Shown here: positions 1 through 5,671 of the stretch, in pieces
How positions within the stretch are numbered: the first letter of the stretch is position 1
Layout of the letters: every line of letters begins with the position of its first letter
From: Desulfocapsa sp.
Lineage (GTDB): Bacteria; Desulfobacterota; Desulfobulbia; Desulfobulbales; Desulfocapsaceae
Length of the DNA stretch: 5,671 nucleotides
Direction: 5' to 3'
Assembly: GCA_029934815.1 (NCBI GenBank)
Contig: JAOZLM010000165.1
Span: 1 to 5,671, forward strand
Translations under genes and position numbers: made by a program
Notes under the pieces: model-generated
Seen by the model: only the letters and a program-made list of their open reading frames with translations
What the model was told of the DNA's origin: nothing
Databases searched by the model: none

Positions 1-1236
1 GTCACCACTGAAGAAGTCTCCGGGATAATGAAAATCTGTTCAGCTCATCAGATTCCTGTCACTGCCCGCGGTGCAGGGACCAATATCTGTGGGGCTTCCA
101 TTCCTGTCAAACAAGGAATTGTTCTTTGTTTCTCAAAAATGAACCAAATATTGGAAACCAATACCAAGGACAGGTATATCATTGTTCAGCCTGGAGTGAT
201 CAATATTGATATCCAAAAAGCCCTGGCACCATTCAAGTTTTTTTACCCGCCCGATCCGGCCTCAATGAATGTTTCAACCATTGGCGGTAATGTCGCCCAG
301 AATGCCGGTGGGCCAAGATGTTTAAAATATGGTGTTACATCTGACTATATTCTTGGGATGCAGGTTGTTTTGGCATCAGGGAAAATAGTAGAATTTGGCA
401 GCAGAAATGTGAAAGATGTAACAGGGTATCGATTGTCAGGCCTTTTTTGCGGATCTGAAGGAACCCTTGGCATGGTAACTAAAATTATTTTACGTGTGGT
501 GCCTCTTCCGGAAACAACTAAAACCTTATTGGTCACATTTGATAATCTTGACCATAGCGCCCAATCAGTATCTGACATTATAGGGTCTGGAATCATTCCT
601 GTTGCCATGGAACTCATGGATAAAACAACCATTAACACCATTGAAGATTCAGCAGGACTTGGATTGCCCGTGGAGGCTGAGGGAACGCTTCTGATAGAAA
701 TTGATGGTGTAAAAGAGGCCTGTGAGAAAGAGGTCGCAAGAGTTATTGAAAAAGTTAAAGCAAATGGTGCAACCTCTGTCCAGGAGGCAAAATCCGATGA
801 CGAACGGGACAGGTTATGGCAGGCCAGAAGATCCGCTTTTGGTGTTTTTGCACAGCTTGCACCTGATATTGTTACAGAAGATGTCACAGTTCCAGCTAGT
901 AAAGTTCCTGTCATGATTAGGCGGGTTGAAGAAATTACTAAAAAGTATGGTCTAAAAGTAGGCGTTCTTGCCCATGCTGGAGATGGCAATATGCACCCAT
1001 TGATTCCTGCAGATAAAAACAATAAGGAAGAATGGGAGAATGTTGAAAAAGCTTTTGTTGAGATTGCGAAGGCGGCAATAGAGCTCAATGGTACACTCTC
1101 TGGAGAACATGGGATAGGCCTGGCCAAAGCCCAGCTTTTACCCCTTGTGATGGATCAGGACTCCATAGAATTCATGTCTGTTATTAAGAAGGCTGTTGAC
1201 CCTGATGGGATCCTTAATCCTGGAAAATTCGTGTAA
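1..1236 (+). CDS. glcD: GlcD-type FAD-linked 2-hydroxyacid dehydrogenase (glycolate oxidase subunit GlcD / D-lactate dehydrogenase), 5' partial
   Basis: Flavoprotein that oxidises a 2-hydroxy acid (glycolate or D-lactate in characterised relatives) to the 2-oxo acid. The reading frame is open from base 1, and the codons before the first ATG (base 28) already match the family ('TTEEVSGIMK'). The true start is therefore upstream, and 411 residues are visible of a usual 455-470. The N-terminal FAD-binding (PCMH-type) part shows 'PVTARGAGTN', 'YPPDPASMN', 'TIGGNVAQNAGGPRCLKYGV' and 'GSEGTLGMVTKI'. The C-terminal FAD-oxidase domain shows 'RLWQARRSAF', 'AHAGDGNMHP' (His at visible residues 325 and 332) and 'SGEHGIGLAK' (His 370), the usual substrate/metal-site motifs. 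The stop codon overlaps the start of the Fe-S gene by one base (TAATG), so the two are almost certainly cotranscribed and translationally coupled. No frameshift or missing motif is seen. Family assignment is secure; glycolate versus D-lactate specificity is not resolved. Confidence 0.93.
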   Translation, partial: VTTEEVSGIMKICSAHQIPVTARGAGTNICGASIPVKQGIVLCFSKMNQILETNTKDRYIIVQPGVINIDIQKALAPFKFFYPPDPASMNVSTIGGNVAQNAGGPRCLKYGVTSDYILGMQVVLASGKIVEFGSRNVKDVTGYRLSGLFCGSEGTLGMVTKIILRVVPLPETTKTLLVTFDNLDHSAQSVSDIIGSGIIPVAMELMDKTTINTIEDSAGLGLPVEAEGTLLIEIDGVKEACEKEVARVIEKVKANGATSVQEAKSDDERDRLWQARRSAFGVFAQLAPDIVTEDVTVPASKVPVMIRRVEEITKKYGLKVGVLAHAGDGNMHPLIPADKNNKEEWENVEKAFVEIAKAAIELNGTLSGEHGIGLAKAQLLPLVMDQDSIEFMSVIKKAVDPDGILNPGKFV

Positions 1237-2468
1237 TGAAAGTAAAATCACTTCAAAATTGTGGGCGGTGCGGATTATGTCTGCAAGTATGCCCTGTTTA
1301 TAAAGTTTCCAACCAGGAAGAAGCTTCACCACGAGCAAGACTTCAAGTAATCAAATACTATAAAAATAACAATCTTGAATCATCAACCGGCTTAAAGGAA
1401 ATTATTTCAAAATGTTTGATGTGCGGCAGTTGTAAGGCCATTTGTCCATCTGGTATCAACCACTATTCTCAGTTTATGGAAATGAGAACAGCAATGGTCA
1501 AGGATCATGGCGAAAAACCAGTTATCAAAAGCCTTGTTTACCTTCTTGCAAAAGAGTCGAGGTTACAACTTGCTGCAGGTGCTGCGAAGATTGGGCAAAG
1601 ACTTATCCCCCAGACTTTTATTCAAAAGTACAATTTAGGAAATATACCTTTAAAACGATTTCCTGAATTAAATAAAAAACCATTCAGACAGGCTGTACCT
1701 GAAATAATTCATCCGGAGAACAGTAAAAAAGGAACGCTCCTTTACTTTACCGGATGTGCAACAAACCATGCGTTTGATGAAACCGGTTTTTCAACAATCA
1801 ATATTTTGAAACAGATGGGGTATAAGGTTATTATACCGAAAAAGCAGACCTGCTGCGGTATTCCCATGCTTTTTCATGGTGCGGGAGAAAAGGCTCATAA
1901 AAACGTTTTAATTAATATTGAGTGTCTGGATCAAAAAGATATAAAAGCAATCATTGTTGATTGCCCGACATGTGGAAGTGCTCTCAAAACTGAATATCCT
2001 GAACTTCTCGAACGGCTGGAGCAGGATAATGGTGCAGCAAACAGGGTTGCCTCTAAAGTAATCGATATCATGTCGTTTATTTTACAGGAATCCGGGGATG
2101 ACAATTTTACTCAAGCAAAAGAACCTGTTCGAGTTACGTATCATTTACCCTGTCACCTGAAAAACAGCCAGAAAACTGCCAATAATACTGAAAAACTATT
2201 AGATGCACTTCCATGGATACGATATGACAAAGCCATGGATGTTGCTGACTGCTGTGGCGGTGGCGGCACATTTTTCTATGAATATCCTGAAATTTCCAGG
2301 CAGATGGTGGAGAAAAAAATTAAAAATGCCACAGATACCGGAGCAGATATCTGGTTGACTGACTGTCCGGTTTGTCGAATCAACCTGTCAGGAAACTTAA
2401 CTGAAAAAGATACTCTAACGGTACAACACCCTGTTCAACTACTTAGTAATGTTCCCTTTGGGAAATGA
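1236..2468 (+). CDS. glcF: GlcF-type (Fe-S)-binding subunit with two 4Fe-4S motifs and two CCG domains
   Basis: Electron-transfer partner of the preceding flavoprotein, presumed to carry electrons from FAD towards a membrane acceptor. The 410 residues match the usual GlcF length. Two ferredoxin-type motifs lie at the N-terminus: Cys 9, 12, 15, 19 ('CGRCGLCLQVCP') and Cys 60, 63, 66, 70 ('CLMCGSCKAICP'). Two cysteine-rich CCG domains follow. The first has Cys 174, Cys-Cys 206-207 ('CCGIPM') and Cys 243/246 ('DCPTC'). The second has Cys 306 ('HLPCH'), Cys-Cys 339-340 ('CCGGGGTF') and Cys 377/380 ('DCPVC'). All expected cysteines are present, which argues for an intact protein. No signal peptide or clear membrane helix is seen, so it probably sits on the cytoplasmic side with GlcD. 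The ATG overlaps the glcD stop (TAATG) and has only a weak purine stretch upstream, consistent with translational coupling. CCG proteins also occur in LldE and heterodisulfide-reductase-like complexes, but the GlcD neighbour and domain order favour GlcF. Confidence 0.93.
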   Translation: MKVKSLQNCGRCGLCLQVCPVYKVSNQEEASPRARLQVIKYYKNNNLESSTGLKEIISKCLMCGSCKAICPSGINHYSQFMEMRTAMVKDHGEKPVIKSLVYLLAKESRLQLAAGAAKIGQRLIPQTFIQKYNLGNIPLKRFPELNKKPFRQAVPEIIHPENSKKGTLLYFTGCATNHAFDETGFSTINILKQMGYKVIIPKKQTCCGIPMLFHGAGEKAHKNVLINIECLDQKDIKAIIVDCPTCGSALKTEYPELLERLEQDNGAANRVASKVIDIMSFILQESGDDNFTQAKEPVRVTYHLPCHLKNSQKTANNTEKLLDALPWIRYDKAMDVADCCGGGGTFFYEYPEISRQMVEKKIKNATDTGADIWLTDCPVCRINLSGNLTEKDTLTVQHPVQLLSNVPFGK

Positions 2469-2523
2469 ACCATGGAGAGGAACCAATCTGTAATGGTTAA
2501 AATATTCACGGGTTGTTCTTGAT

Positions 2524-2550
2524 AGAGCATGGTGCTCTTCTTATCATGCT
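2524..2550 (+). terminator. Pair of mutually exclusive short hairpins downstream of glcF, possible weak terminator
   Basis: AGAGCA (2524-2529) pairs with TGCTCT (2533-2538) across a 3-base loop and is followed by a short pyrimidine stretch, TCTT. The same left arm can instead use AGCATG (2526-2531) to pair with CATGCT (2545-2550) across a 13-base loop. Both stems are perfect but only 6 bp long, and there is no long U run directly after either. This may be a weak end for glcDF transcripts or simply chance. Confidence 0.22.
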
Positions 2551-2585
2551 GAAATAGTAAGAGATCAATTAGTCATTGTTCTTTC

Positions 2586-2617
2586 AAAGCAGAGATGCTT
2601 TTATAGTATGTTTTTTT
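2586..2617 (+). terminator. Short GAGA-loop hairpin with delayed T tract, possible terminator
   Basis: AAAGCA (2586-2591) and TGCTTT (2596-2601) form a perfect 6-bp stem closed by a GAGA tetraloop, a stable GNRA type. Seven T follow at 2611-2617, but nine bases separate stem and T tract, which is too far for a textbook intrinsic terminator. The stem is also AT-rich. Confidence 0.22.
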
Positions 2618-2624
2618 AATTGTT

Positions 2625-2642
2625 ATGTGATTAAGTTCAAAA
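2625..2642. promoter_or_regulatory. CRP/FNR-family or Rex-like operator upstream of dctP
   Basis: TGTGA (2626-2630), six bases, then TCAAA (2637-2641) match the CRP pattern TGTGA-N6-TCACA at 9 of 10 defined positions. The 18 bases 2625-2642 also match the Rex pattern TTGTGAA-N4-TTCACAA at 11 of 14 defined positions. The site lies 73 bases before the dctP start codon, a plausible place for a regulator of an uptake operon. It was found by eye in AT-rich DNA, so chance is a real possibility. Confidence 0.25.
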
Positions 2643-2674
2643 CTCAATTTTGTGGCTGGTGCATGGTGCAGTAG

Positions 2675-2680
2675 TCTAAT
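2675..2680 (+). promoter_or_regulatory. Possible -10 box for dctP
   Basis: TCTAAT matches the sigma-70 -10 consensus at five of six positions and would give a leader of about 28 bases. No good -35 box sits at 16-18 bases: the nearest is TTGTGG at 2650-2655, with a 19-base spacer. An activator-dependent promoter would fit the upstream dyad, but the evidence is thin. Confidence 0.25.
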
Positions 2681-2702
2681 AGCCTTTTTTTTAATATCCT
2701 CT

Positions 2703-2706
2703 GGAG
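2703..2706 (+). promoter_or_regulatory. Ribosome binding site of dctP
   Basis: GGAG lies eight bases before the ATG at 2715, good Shine-Dalgarno spacing. It fixes the start at 2715 rather than at an in-frame GTG at 2652 that would add 21 residues before a complete signal peptide. Confidence 0.75.
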
Positions 2707-2714
2707 TACGATTC

Positions 2715-3692
2715 ATGAAAAAAACACTTGGTATTCTTTTAGTTCTACTATCCTTTACCTTAGCTCAGGTGGCCATGGCCTCCCAGACTATTAAGCTTGG
2801 AGTTGTAACCAAACCGGGCTCTGCACACAATATTGTCGCTGAAAAGTTCAAGGAGCTGGTAGAGAAAAACTCTAATGGCAACTTCAAGGTTAAGATTTTT
2901 CATTCCAAGTCCATTGGTAATGAAACCGAAATCCTGCAGCAAATACAAATGAACACTGTTCAGATTGGTATAATTACCGGTGGTCCCTACGACACTTTTT
3001 CCCCTATAGTTCGTGTTATCAACTATCCATTTCTCTTTAAAGACAATGCTCAGGCTGACGCCATTCTTGACGGACCTCTTGGACAGGAAATTATGGATGA
3101 ACTGGAAACTGTAGGCTTTATAGGCCTGAGTTTCTCAGAAAATGGTTTCCGTAACCTGACGAACAACAAGCATGCGATCAAAACTGCTGCTGATATTGAT
3201 GGTCTTAAAATTCGTGTTATGGCCTCAGCTCTGCACAAGTCCATCTGGCAGGCACTGGGCGCCAATCCTACACCAATGCCTTGGCCAATATACACTGAGT
3301 TGGAGCAAGGAGTTATTGATGGTCAGGAGAATCCTCTCTGGGTTCTGGAAACCTACAAGTTTTACGAGATCCAGAAGTATATGACCATGACCCGCCACGT
3401 CTATTCCCCACATATTAACGTAGCAGCCAAAATCTGGTGGAAAAAACTGGCACCAGCTGATCAGAAAATGATTAAGCAAGCCATGGTTGATGCTTCTGTT
3501 TTCCAGCGTAAGGACAATCGTGATAAGGATGGTGCTCGCCTTGCTCTTTTAAAAGAAAAAGGGATGATTGTTGAAGAAAACCCTGATCTTGCTACTTTTC
3601 GTGCTAAAGTTGCCGATTTGAAGGACATGGATCTCTTTAAGGATCCAAAAGTTCAGGCGCTGTTGCTGAAGATGATGGAAGCAACCAAGTAA
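2715..3692 (+). CDS. dctP: TRAP transporter periplasmic solute-binding protein, DctP family
   Basis: Captures an organic anion in the periplasm and delivers it to the DctQM permease. The 325-residue precursor starts with a Sec signal peptide: Lys-Lys at 2-3, a hydrophobic core at about 5-17, and an A-M-A cleavage motif ending at residue 22, leaving about 303 mature residues, normal for DctP. The mature part begins 'IKLGVVTKPGSAHN'. Family hallmarks are 'LKIRVM', whose Arg 167 corresponds to the carboxylate-binding arginine of TRAP receptors, and 'GVIDGQENP', whose Asn 206 lies at the conserved ligand-site asparagine. Between them, 'PMPWPIYTELEQ' (residues 187-198) has Trp-Pro where many relatives have Phe-Ser or similar. 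A clear GGAG ribosome binding site sets the start. A strong stem-loop follows the stop, before dctQ. The conserved arginine supports a carboxylate ligand. A C4-dicarboxylate, or a 2-hydroxy or 2-oxo acid matching glcDF, are all possible; the ligand cannot be decided from this sequence alone. Confidence 0.93.
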   Translation: MKKTLGILLVLLSFTLAQVAMASQTIKLGVVTKPGSAHNIVAEKFKELVEKNSNGNFKVKIFHSKSIGNETEILQQIQMNTVQIGIITGGPYDTFSPIVRVINYPFLFKDNAQADAILDGPLGQEIMDELETVGFIGLSFSENGFRNLTNNKHAIKTAADIDGLKIRVMASALHKSIWQALGANPTPMPWPIYTELEQGVIDGQENPLWVLETYKFYEIQKYMTMTRHVYSPHINVAAKIWWKKLAPADQKMIKQAMVDASVFQRKDNRDKDGARLALLKEKGMIVEENPDLATFRAKVADLKDMDLFKDPKVQALLLKMMEATK

Positions 3693-3713
3693 GAAAAAAT
3701 TATTGTGCTGGAA

Positions 3714-3751
3714 ACCGCCGCATTACGGGAGATATCTTGTAATGCGGCGGT
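3714..3751 (+). promoter_or_regulatory. Strong stem-loop between dctP and dctQ (mRNA-processing, stability or attenuation element)
   Basis: ACCGCCGCATTAC (3714-3726) is perfectly complementary to GTAATGCGGCGGT (3739-3751), giving a 13-bp stem with a GC-rich base and a 12-base loop. Two G-U pairs and one G-C pair (3727-3729 with 3736-3738) could extend it to 16 bp with a 6-base loop. It starts 21 bases after the dctP stop. No U run follows (TCTGGTTTACACC), so it is not a classical intrinsic terminator. Such structures after binding-protein genes are known to stabilise the upstream mRNA against 3' exonucleases or to reduce read-through, so that binding protein exceeds permease; that role here is inference. 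Confidence 0.8.
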
Positions 3752-3775
3752 CTGGTTTACACCTTTAGAACACTC

Positions 3776-3789
3776 GACACAGTAGTGTC
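3776..3789 (+). promoter_or_regulatory. Small hairpin occupying the dctQ ribosome-binding region
   Basis: GACAC (3776-3780) pairs with GTGTC (3785-3789) across the loop AGTA, ending eight bases before the dctQ ATG. An overlapping alternative pairs ACACT (3770-3774) with AGTGT (3784-3788). No Shine-Dalgarno sequence is visible between this structure and the start codon. It may lower or control dctQ initiation. The 5-bp stems are short, so this is tentative. Confidence 0.35.
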
Positions 3790-3797
3790 CATATCAC

Positions 3798-4280
3798 ATG
3801 CTTCAATTCTTCGAAAAATTCAGTAACTCTGCTAACCGTTTCATCGAATACCTTCTTTTTGGACTGGGACTATCCATGGCACTCCTGGTGGCAGTTCAGG
3901 TTTTTTGCCGTTATATCTTAAATTCTTCTCTTTTTTGGTCTGAAGAACTCGCTCGATATATGTTGGTCTGGCTCAGTTTTCTTGGAGCAAATGTTGCCTA
4001 TTACCGTAATCTGCACCCGGGTGTTGACACTATAACATCCAGATTGTCCGCTTCAAAACAGCGTATTTCTCGTGTTCTGGTTCATATCATTACCATGGCT
4101 CTTGGACTGGTGATGCTTGTTTCAGGGACTCAGTTTGCATGGTTTATTCGTGCGCAGATTTCTCCTGCTTTATCAATCCCTAAGTGGATTATTCTCAGTG
4201 TCATACCAATTAGCGGAGTGCTCTTCTTTGTTTACGCGCTGCTCTTTTTTCTTAAAACAATACAACACAAAAGCCCGTGA
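3798..4280 (+). CDS. dctQ: TRAP transporter small membrane subunit, DctQ family
   Basis: Small integral inner-membrane subunit that pairs with DctM in the TRAP permease. At 160 residues it has the usual length and four hydrophobic segments, at about 16-36, 47-68, 93-115 and 130-152. Family motifs are 'FWSEELARYMLVWLSFLGA' (46-64), the 'NLHPGVD' stretch with His 73 and Asp 77, and 'SPALSIPKWI' (122-131) before the last helix. The ATG at 3798 is the first possible start, since an in-frame stop lies at 3783-3785, and the next Met (27) would cut into helix 1. No Shine-Dalgarno sequence precedes it; a small hairpin sits there instead, suggesting weak or regulated initiation. The gene ends in a four-base overlap (GTGA) with dctM. 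It is 105 bases from dctP, probably in the same transcription unit but expressed at a lower level. Confidence 0.92.
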   Translation: MLQFFEKFSNSANRFIEYLLFGLGLSMALLVAVQVFCRYILNSSLFWSEELARYMLVWLSFLGANVAYYRNLHPGVDTITSRLSASKQRISRVLVHIITMALGLVMLVSGTQFAWFIRAQISPALSIPKWIILSVIPISGVLFFVYALLFFLKTIQHKSP

Positions 4281-5557
4281 CCACAGAAATCCTCATTATC
4301 TCACTGCTCGTTTTGTTTGCGATTGATACTCCAATCGCTATTGCCATTGGTGCAAGTTCAGTCATCGCAATTCTCATTCAAGGAGATTTTCCTTTGATGA
4401 TGGTTGCCCAGCGCATGTTCTCTGGAACAGACTCCTTTCACCTGATGGCCGTGCCCCTGTTCATGTTTGCAGGTGTACTCATGGAGGCAGGAGGGATAAG
4501 CAAGAGAATTATTGATTTTGCCAATGCCCTTGTAGGGTGGCTCCCTGGTGGGCTTGCTGCCGTAACCATTGTCTCGGCTATGTTCTTTGCCGGAATCTCG
4601 GGTTCAGCTGCTGCTGATGCTGCAGCAGTGGGTGCTATTCTGATTCCTGCAATGAAAAAATCAGGATATGATTCTGATTTTGCTGCAGCTGTACAGGCAT
4701 CCGGTGGCTCTATCGGTGTGATTATTCCTCCATCCATCCCCATGATCATTTTTGGTTTCCTGACTGGTGCCTCCATTGGACAGCTTTTTGCAGCAGGGAT
4801 CATACCGGGGCTTTTGATCGGACTGTCCCTGATCATTGTCTCAACTCTGATTTCACTGAAACATGGGTATTCATCATCTGCCACATTCTCTCTCGCTAAG
4901 ACATGGAGTACCTTTAAGGATGCAATCCTCGCCATGGGTGCACCTATTATTATTTTGGGTGGTATCCTGACCGGAATTTTTACCGCCACCGAATCAGCGG
5001 CCGTTGCTGTTATGTATGCTCTGGTTGTAGGGATGTTTATCTATAAGAAGATACAAATAAAAGATCTCTTTGCATTGTTTCGTGACGGTGCCGTCATTTC
5101 AGGGATTGTCATGTTTATCATTGCCATGGCTTCTATCTTCAGTTGGATTGCTGCCATGGAGGATATCCCTGCCCGATTAGCAGGTGGTCTCCTGTCATTA
5201 ACTGACAACCGGATCATCTTACTGTTACTGATTAATCTGGTTTTACTCATCGCAGGCACGTTTATTGAGACCACAGCAGCCTTAATTCTGCTGGTACCTA
5301 TGATAACTGCCATGTTACCGGCCCTGGGTATTGATATTATTCAGCTTGGTGTCATTGTCGTCACGAACCTTGCCATCGGTATGCTTACCCCACCTATGGG
5401 TATCTGTCTGATTGTGTCCTGTTCTATCTCAGGGGACCGACTCGAAGCCGTGAGCAGACGTGTGCTTCCGTTTCTTGCTATCCTGCTTGTTGATCTTTTG
5501 ATAATCACCTTCTATCCACCTATTACAATGTGGATGGCAGGCCTGGTTGCTGGATAA
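4277..5557 (+). CDS. dctM: TRAP transporter large membrane subunit, DctM family
   Basis: The transport channel of the TRAP system: it moves the solute released by DctP across the inner membrane using an ion gradient, usually Na+ in characterised members. The 426 residues match the usual DctM length, and the protein is hydrophobic throughout, consistent with the family's multi-helix elevator-type fold. Motifs in order are 'SGSAAADAAAVGA' (108-120), 'IIPPSIPM' (149-156) followed by 'AAGIIPGLLIG', 'GTFIETTAALILLVP' (from Gly 327) and 'GMLTPPMG' (368-375). The paired hairpin-like motifs around 108-156 and 327-375 correspond to the ion- and substrate-binding halves of the family. The start is GTG at 4277 within the GTGA overlap with the dctQ stop; no earlier start fits, the next in-frame ATG lies well inside the protein, and no clear ribosome binding site is seen. 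Translational coupling to dctQ is therefore expected. No truncation or frameshift is seen. Confidence 0.94.
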   Translation: MTTEILIISLLVLFAIDTPIAIAIGASSVIAILIQGDFPLMMVAQRMFSGTDSFHLMAVPLFMFAGVLMEAGGISKRIIDFANALVGWLPGGLAAVTIVSAMFFAGISGSAAADAAAVGAILIPAMKKSGYDSDFAAAVQASGGSIGVIIPPSIPMIIFGFLTGASIGQLFAAGIIPGLLIGLSLIIVSTLISLKHGYSSSATFSLAKTWSTFKDAILAMGAPIIILGGILTGIFTATESAAVAVMYALVVGMFIYKKIQIKDLFALFRDGAVISGIVMFIIAMASIFSWIAAMEDIPARLAGGLLSLTDNRIILLLLINLVLLIAGTFIETTAALILLVPMITAMLPALGIDIIQLGVIVVTNLAIGMLTPPMGICLIVSCSISGDRLEAVSRRVLPFLAILLVDLLIITFYPPITMWMAGLVAG

Positions 5558-5632
5558 CGGAAATTATATATACTACCCTTGGCTGGTATGTTGACCTTAA
5601 AGGGTTGGAATTGATAAAGCTGGTATTGGCAT

Positions 5633-5651
5633 ATCGAAGATTCGATTTTTT
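5633..5651 (+). terminator. Weak terminator-like hairpin with T run after dctM
   Basis: ATCGA (5633-5637) pairs with TCGAT (5642-5646) across a 4-base loop, and a run of six T (5646-5651) follows directly. The position, 76 bases after the dctM stop, and the T run fit an intrinsic terminator, but a 5-bp AT-rich stem is weak. The rest of 5558-5671 holds no gene, only a loose ACCCTT/AAGGGT inverted repeat (5575-5580, 5600-5605) and a GCTGGTAT direct repeat (5582-5589, 5619-5626). Confidence 0.35.
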
Positions 5652-5671
5652 CCTAAATGCTAATTAATATA

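Larger units (their letters stand above)
2469..2714. other. Intergenic region between glcDF and the TRAP transporter
   Basis: These 246 bases hold no credible gene. The sequence is AT-rich with two T runs (seven T at 2611-2617 and eight T at 2685-2692). It contains several short hairpins, one CRP/Rex-like dyad, a possible -10 box and the dctP ribosome binding site, each listed separately. The gap suggests that the transporter has its own promoter and that glcDF transcription may end here. Confidence 0.6.

Noticed and set aside
345..1127. Long open frame on the - strand opposite glcD (260 codons)
   Set aside because: It lies fully antisense to a gene with strong family motifs. The translation is Ser/Pro/Thr-rich with no recognisable domain, typical of a shadow frame.
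2452..2464. TTCCC/GGGAA hairpin at the end of glcF
   Set aside because: It is a 5-bp stem within the last codons with no T run after it, and is explained by the coding sequence.
2472..2522. Small open frame of 16 codons just after glcF
   Set aside because: It is very short, with no convincing ribosome binding site and no recognisable peptide. Such frames are expected by chance.
2602..2607. TATAGT as a -10 promoter element
   Set aside because: It is a good -10 match, but no -35 box lies at 16-18 bases and the nearest TTG is 20 bases away. It also abuts the 6-bp hairpin.
2652..2671. Sigma-54 type promoter suggested by GG and GC elements in TGGCTGGTGCATGGTGCA
   Set aside because: The GG and GC pairs do not have the required -24/-12 spacing. 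The segment is better described as a short GGTGCA direct repeat.
2652..2714. In-frame GTG at 2652 as an alternative dctP start, adding 21 residues
   Set aside because: It places a hydrophobic stretch before a complete signal peptide, and has no better ribosome binding site than the GGAG eight bases before the ATG at 2715.
4438..4989. Open frame on the - strand opposite dctM (183 codons)
   Set aside because: It lies antisense to a well-conserved membrane gene. Its Ala/Pro/Ile-rich composition mirrors the hydrophobic codons of dctM, and no domain is visible.

Overview
The window carries two adjacent gene groups on the + strand and nothing convincing on the - strand. The first (1-2468) is the 3' part of a glcD-type FAD-linked 2-hydroxyacid dehydrogenase gene, followed with a 1-base overlap by a complete glcF-type iron-sulfur protein gene. 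The second (2715-5557) is a complete TRAP transporter in the order dctP (periplasmic binding protein), dctQ (small membrane subunit), dctM (large membrane subunit). A 246-base gap separates the two groups, and a strong hairpin separates dctP from dctQM.

Working model (inference): the TRAP system imports a small organic acid, driven by the Na+ or H+ gradient. The GlcD/GlcF pair oxidises a 2-hydroxy acid such as D-lactate or glycolate and passes electrons through FAD and Fe-S clusters towards the quinone pool or another membrane carrier. Proximity suggests that the imported acid is the enzyme's substrate, but the sequence does not prove this, and DctP ligand specificity cannot be read by eye.

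The organism is a Gram-negative bacterium: DctP has a Sec signal peptide and TRAP systems need a periplasm. GC content looks moderate to lowish, and GlcD/GlcF-type lactate dehydrogenases beside organic-acid transporters are common in sulfate-reducing Desulfobacterota. That assignment is a low-confidence guess. There are no mobile elements, CRISPR repeats, tRNA or rRNA genes.

Layout: 1-1236 glcD (5' truncated by the window edge); 1236-2468 glcF; 2469-2714 non-coding, with weak hairpins, a CRP/Rex-like dyad, a possible -10 box and the dctP ribosome binding site; 2715-3692 dctP; 3693-3797 spacer with a perfect 13-bp stem-loop and a second small hairpin where the dctQ ribosome binding site would be; 3798-4280 dctQ; 4277-5557 dctM, starting at GTG and overlapping dctQ by four bases; 5558-5671 non-coding, with a weak terminator-like hairpin.

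I found no undescribed system. The observations most worth checking are the RNA structures between dctP and dctQ, which probably set unequal expression of binding protein and permease, and the substrate link between the oxidase and the transporter.
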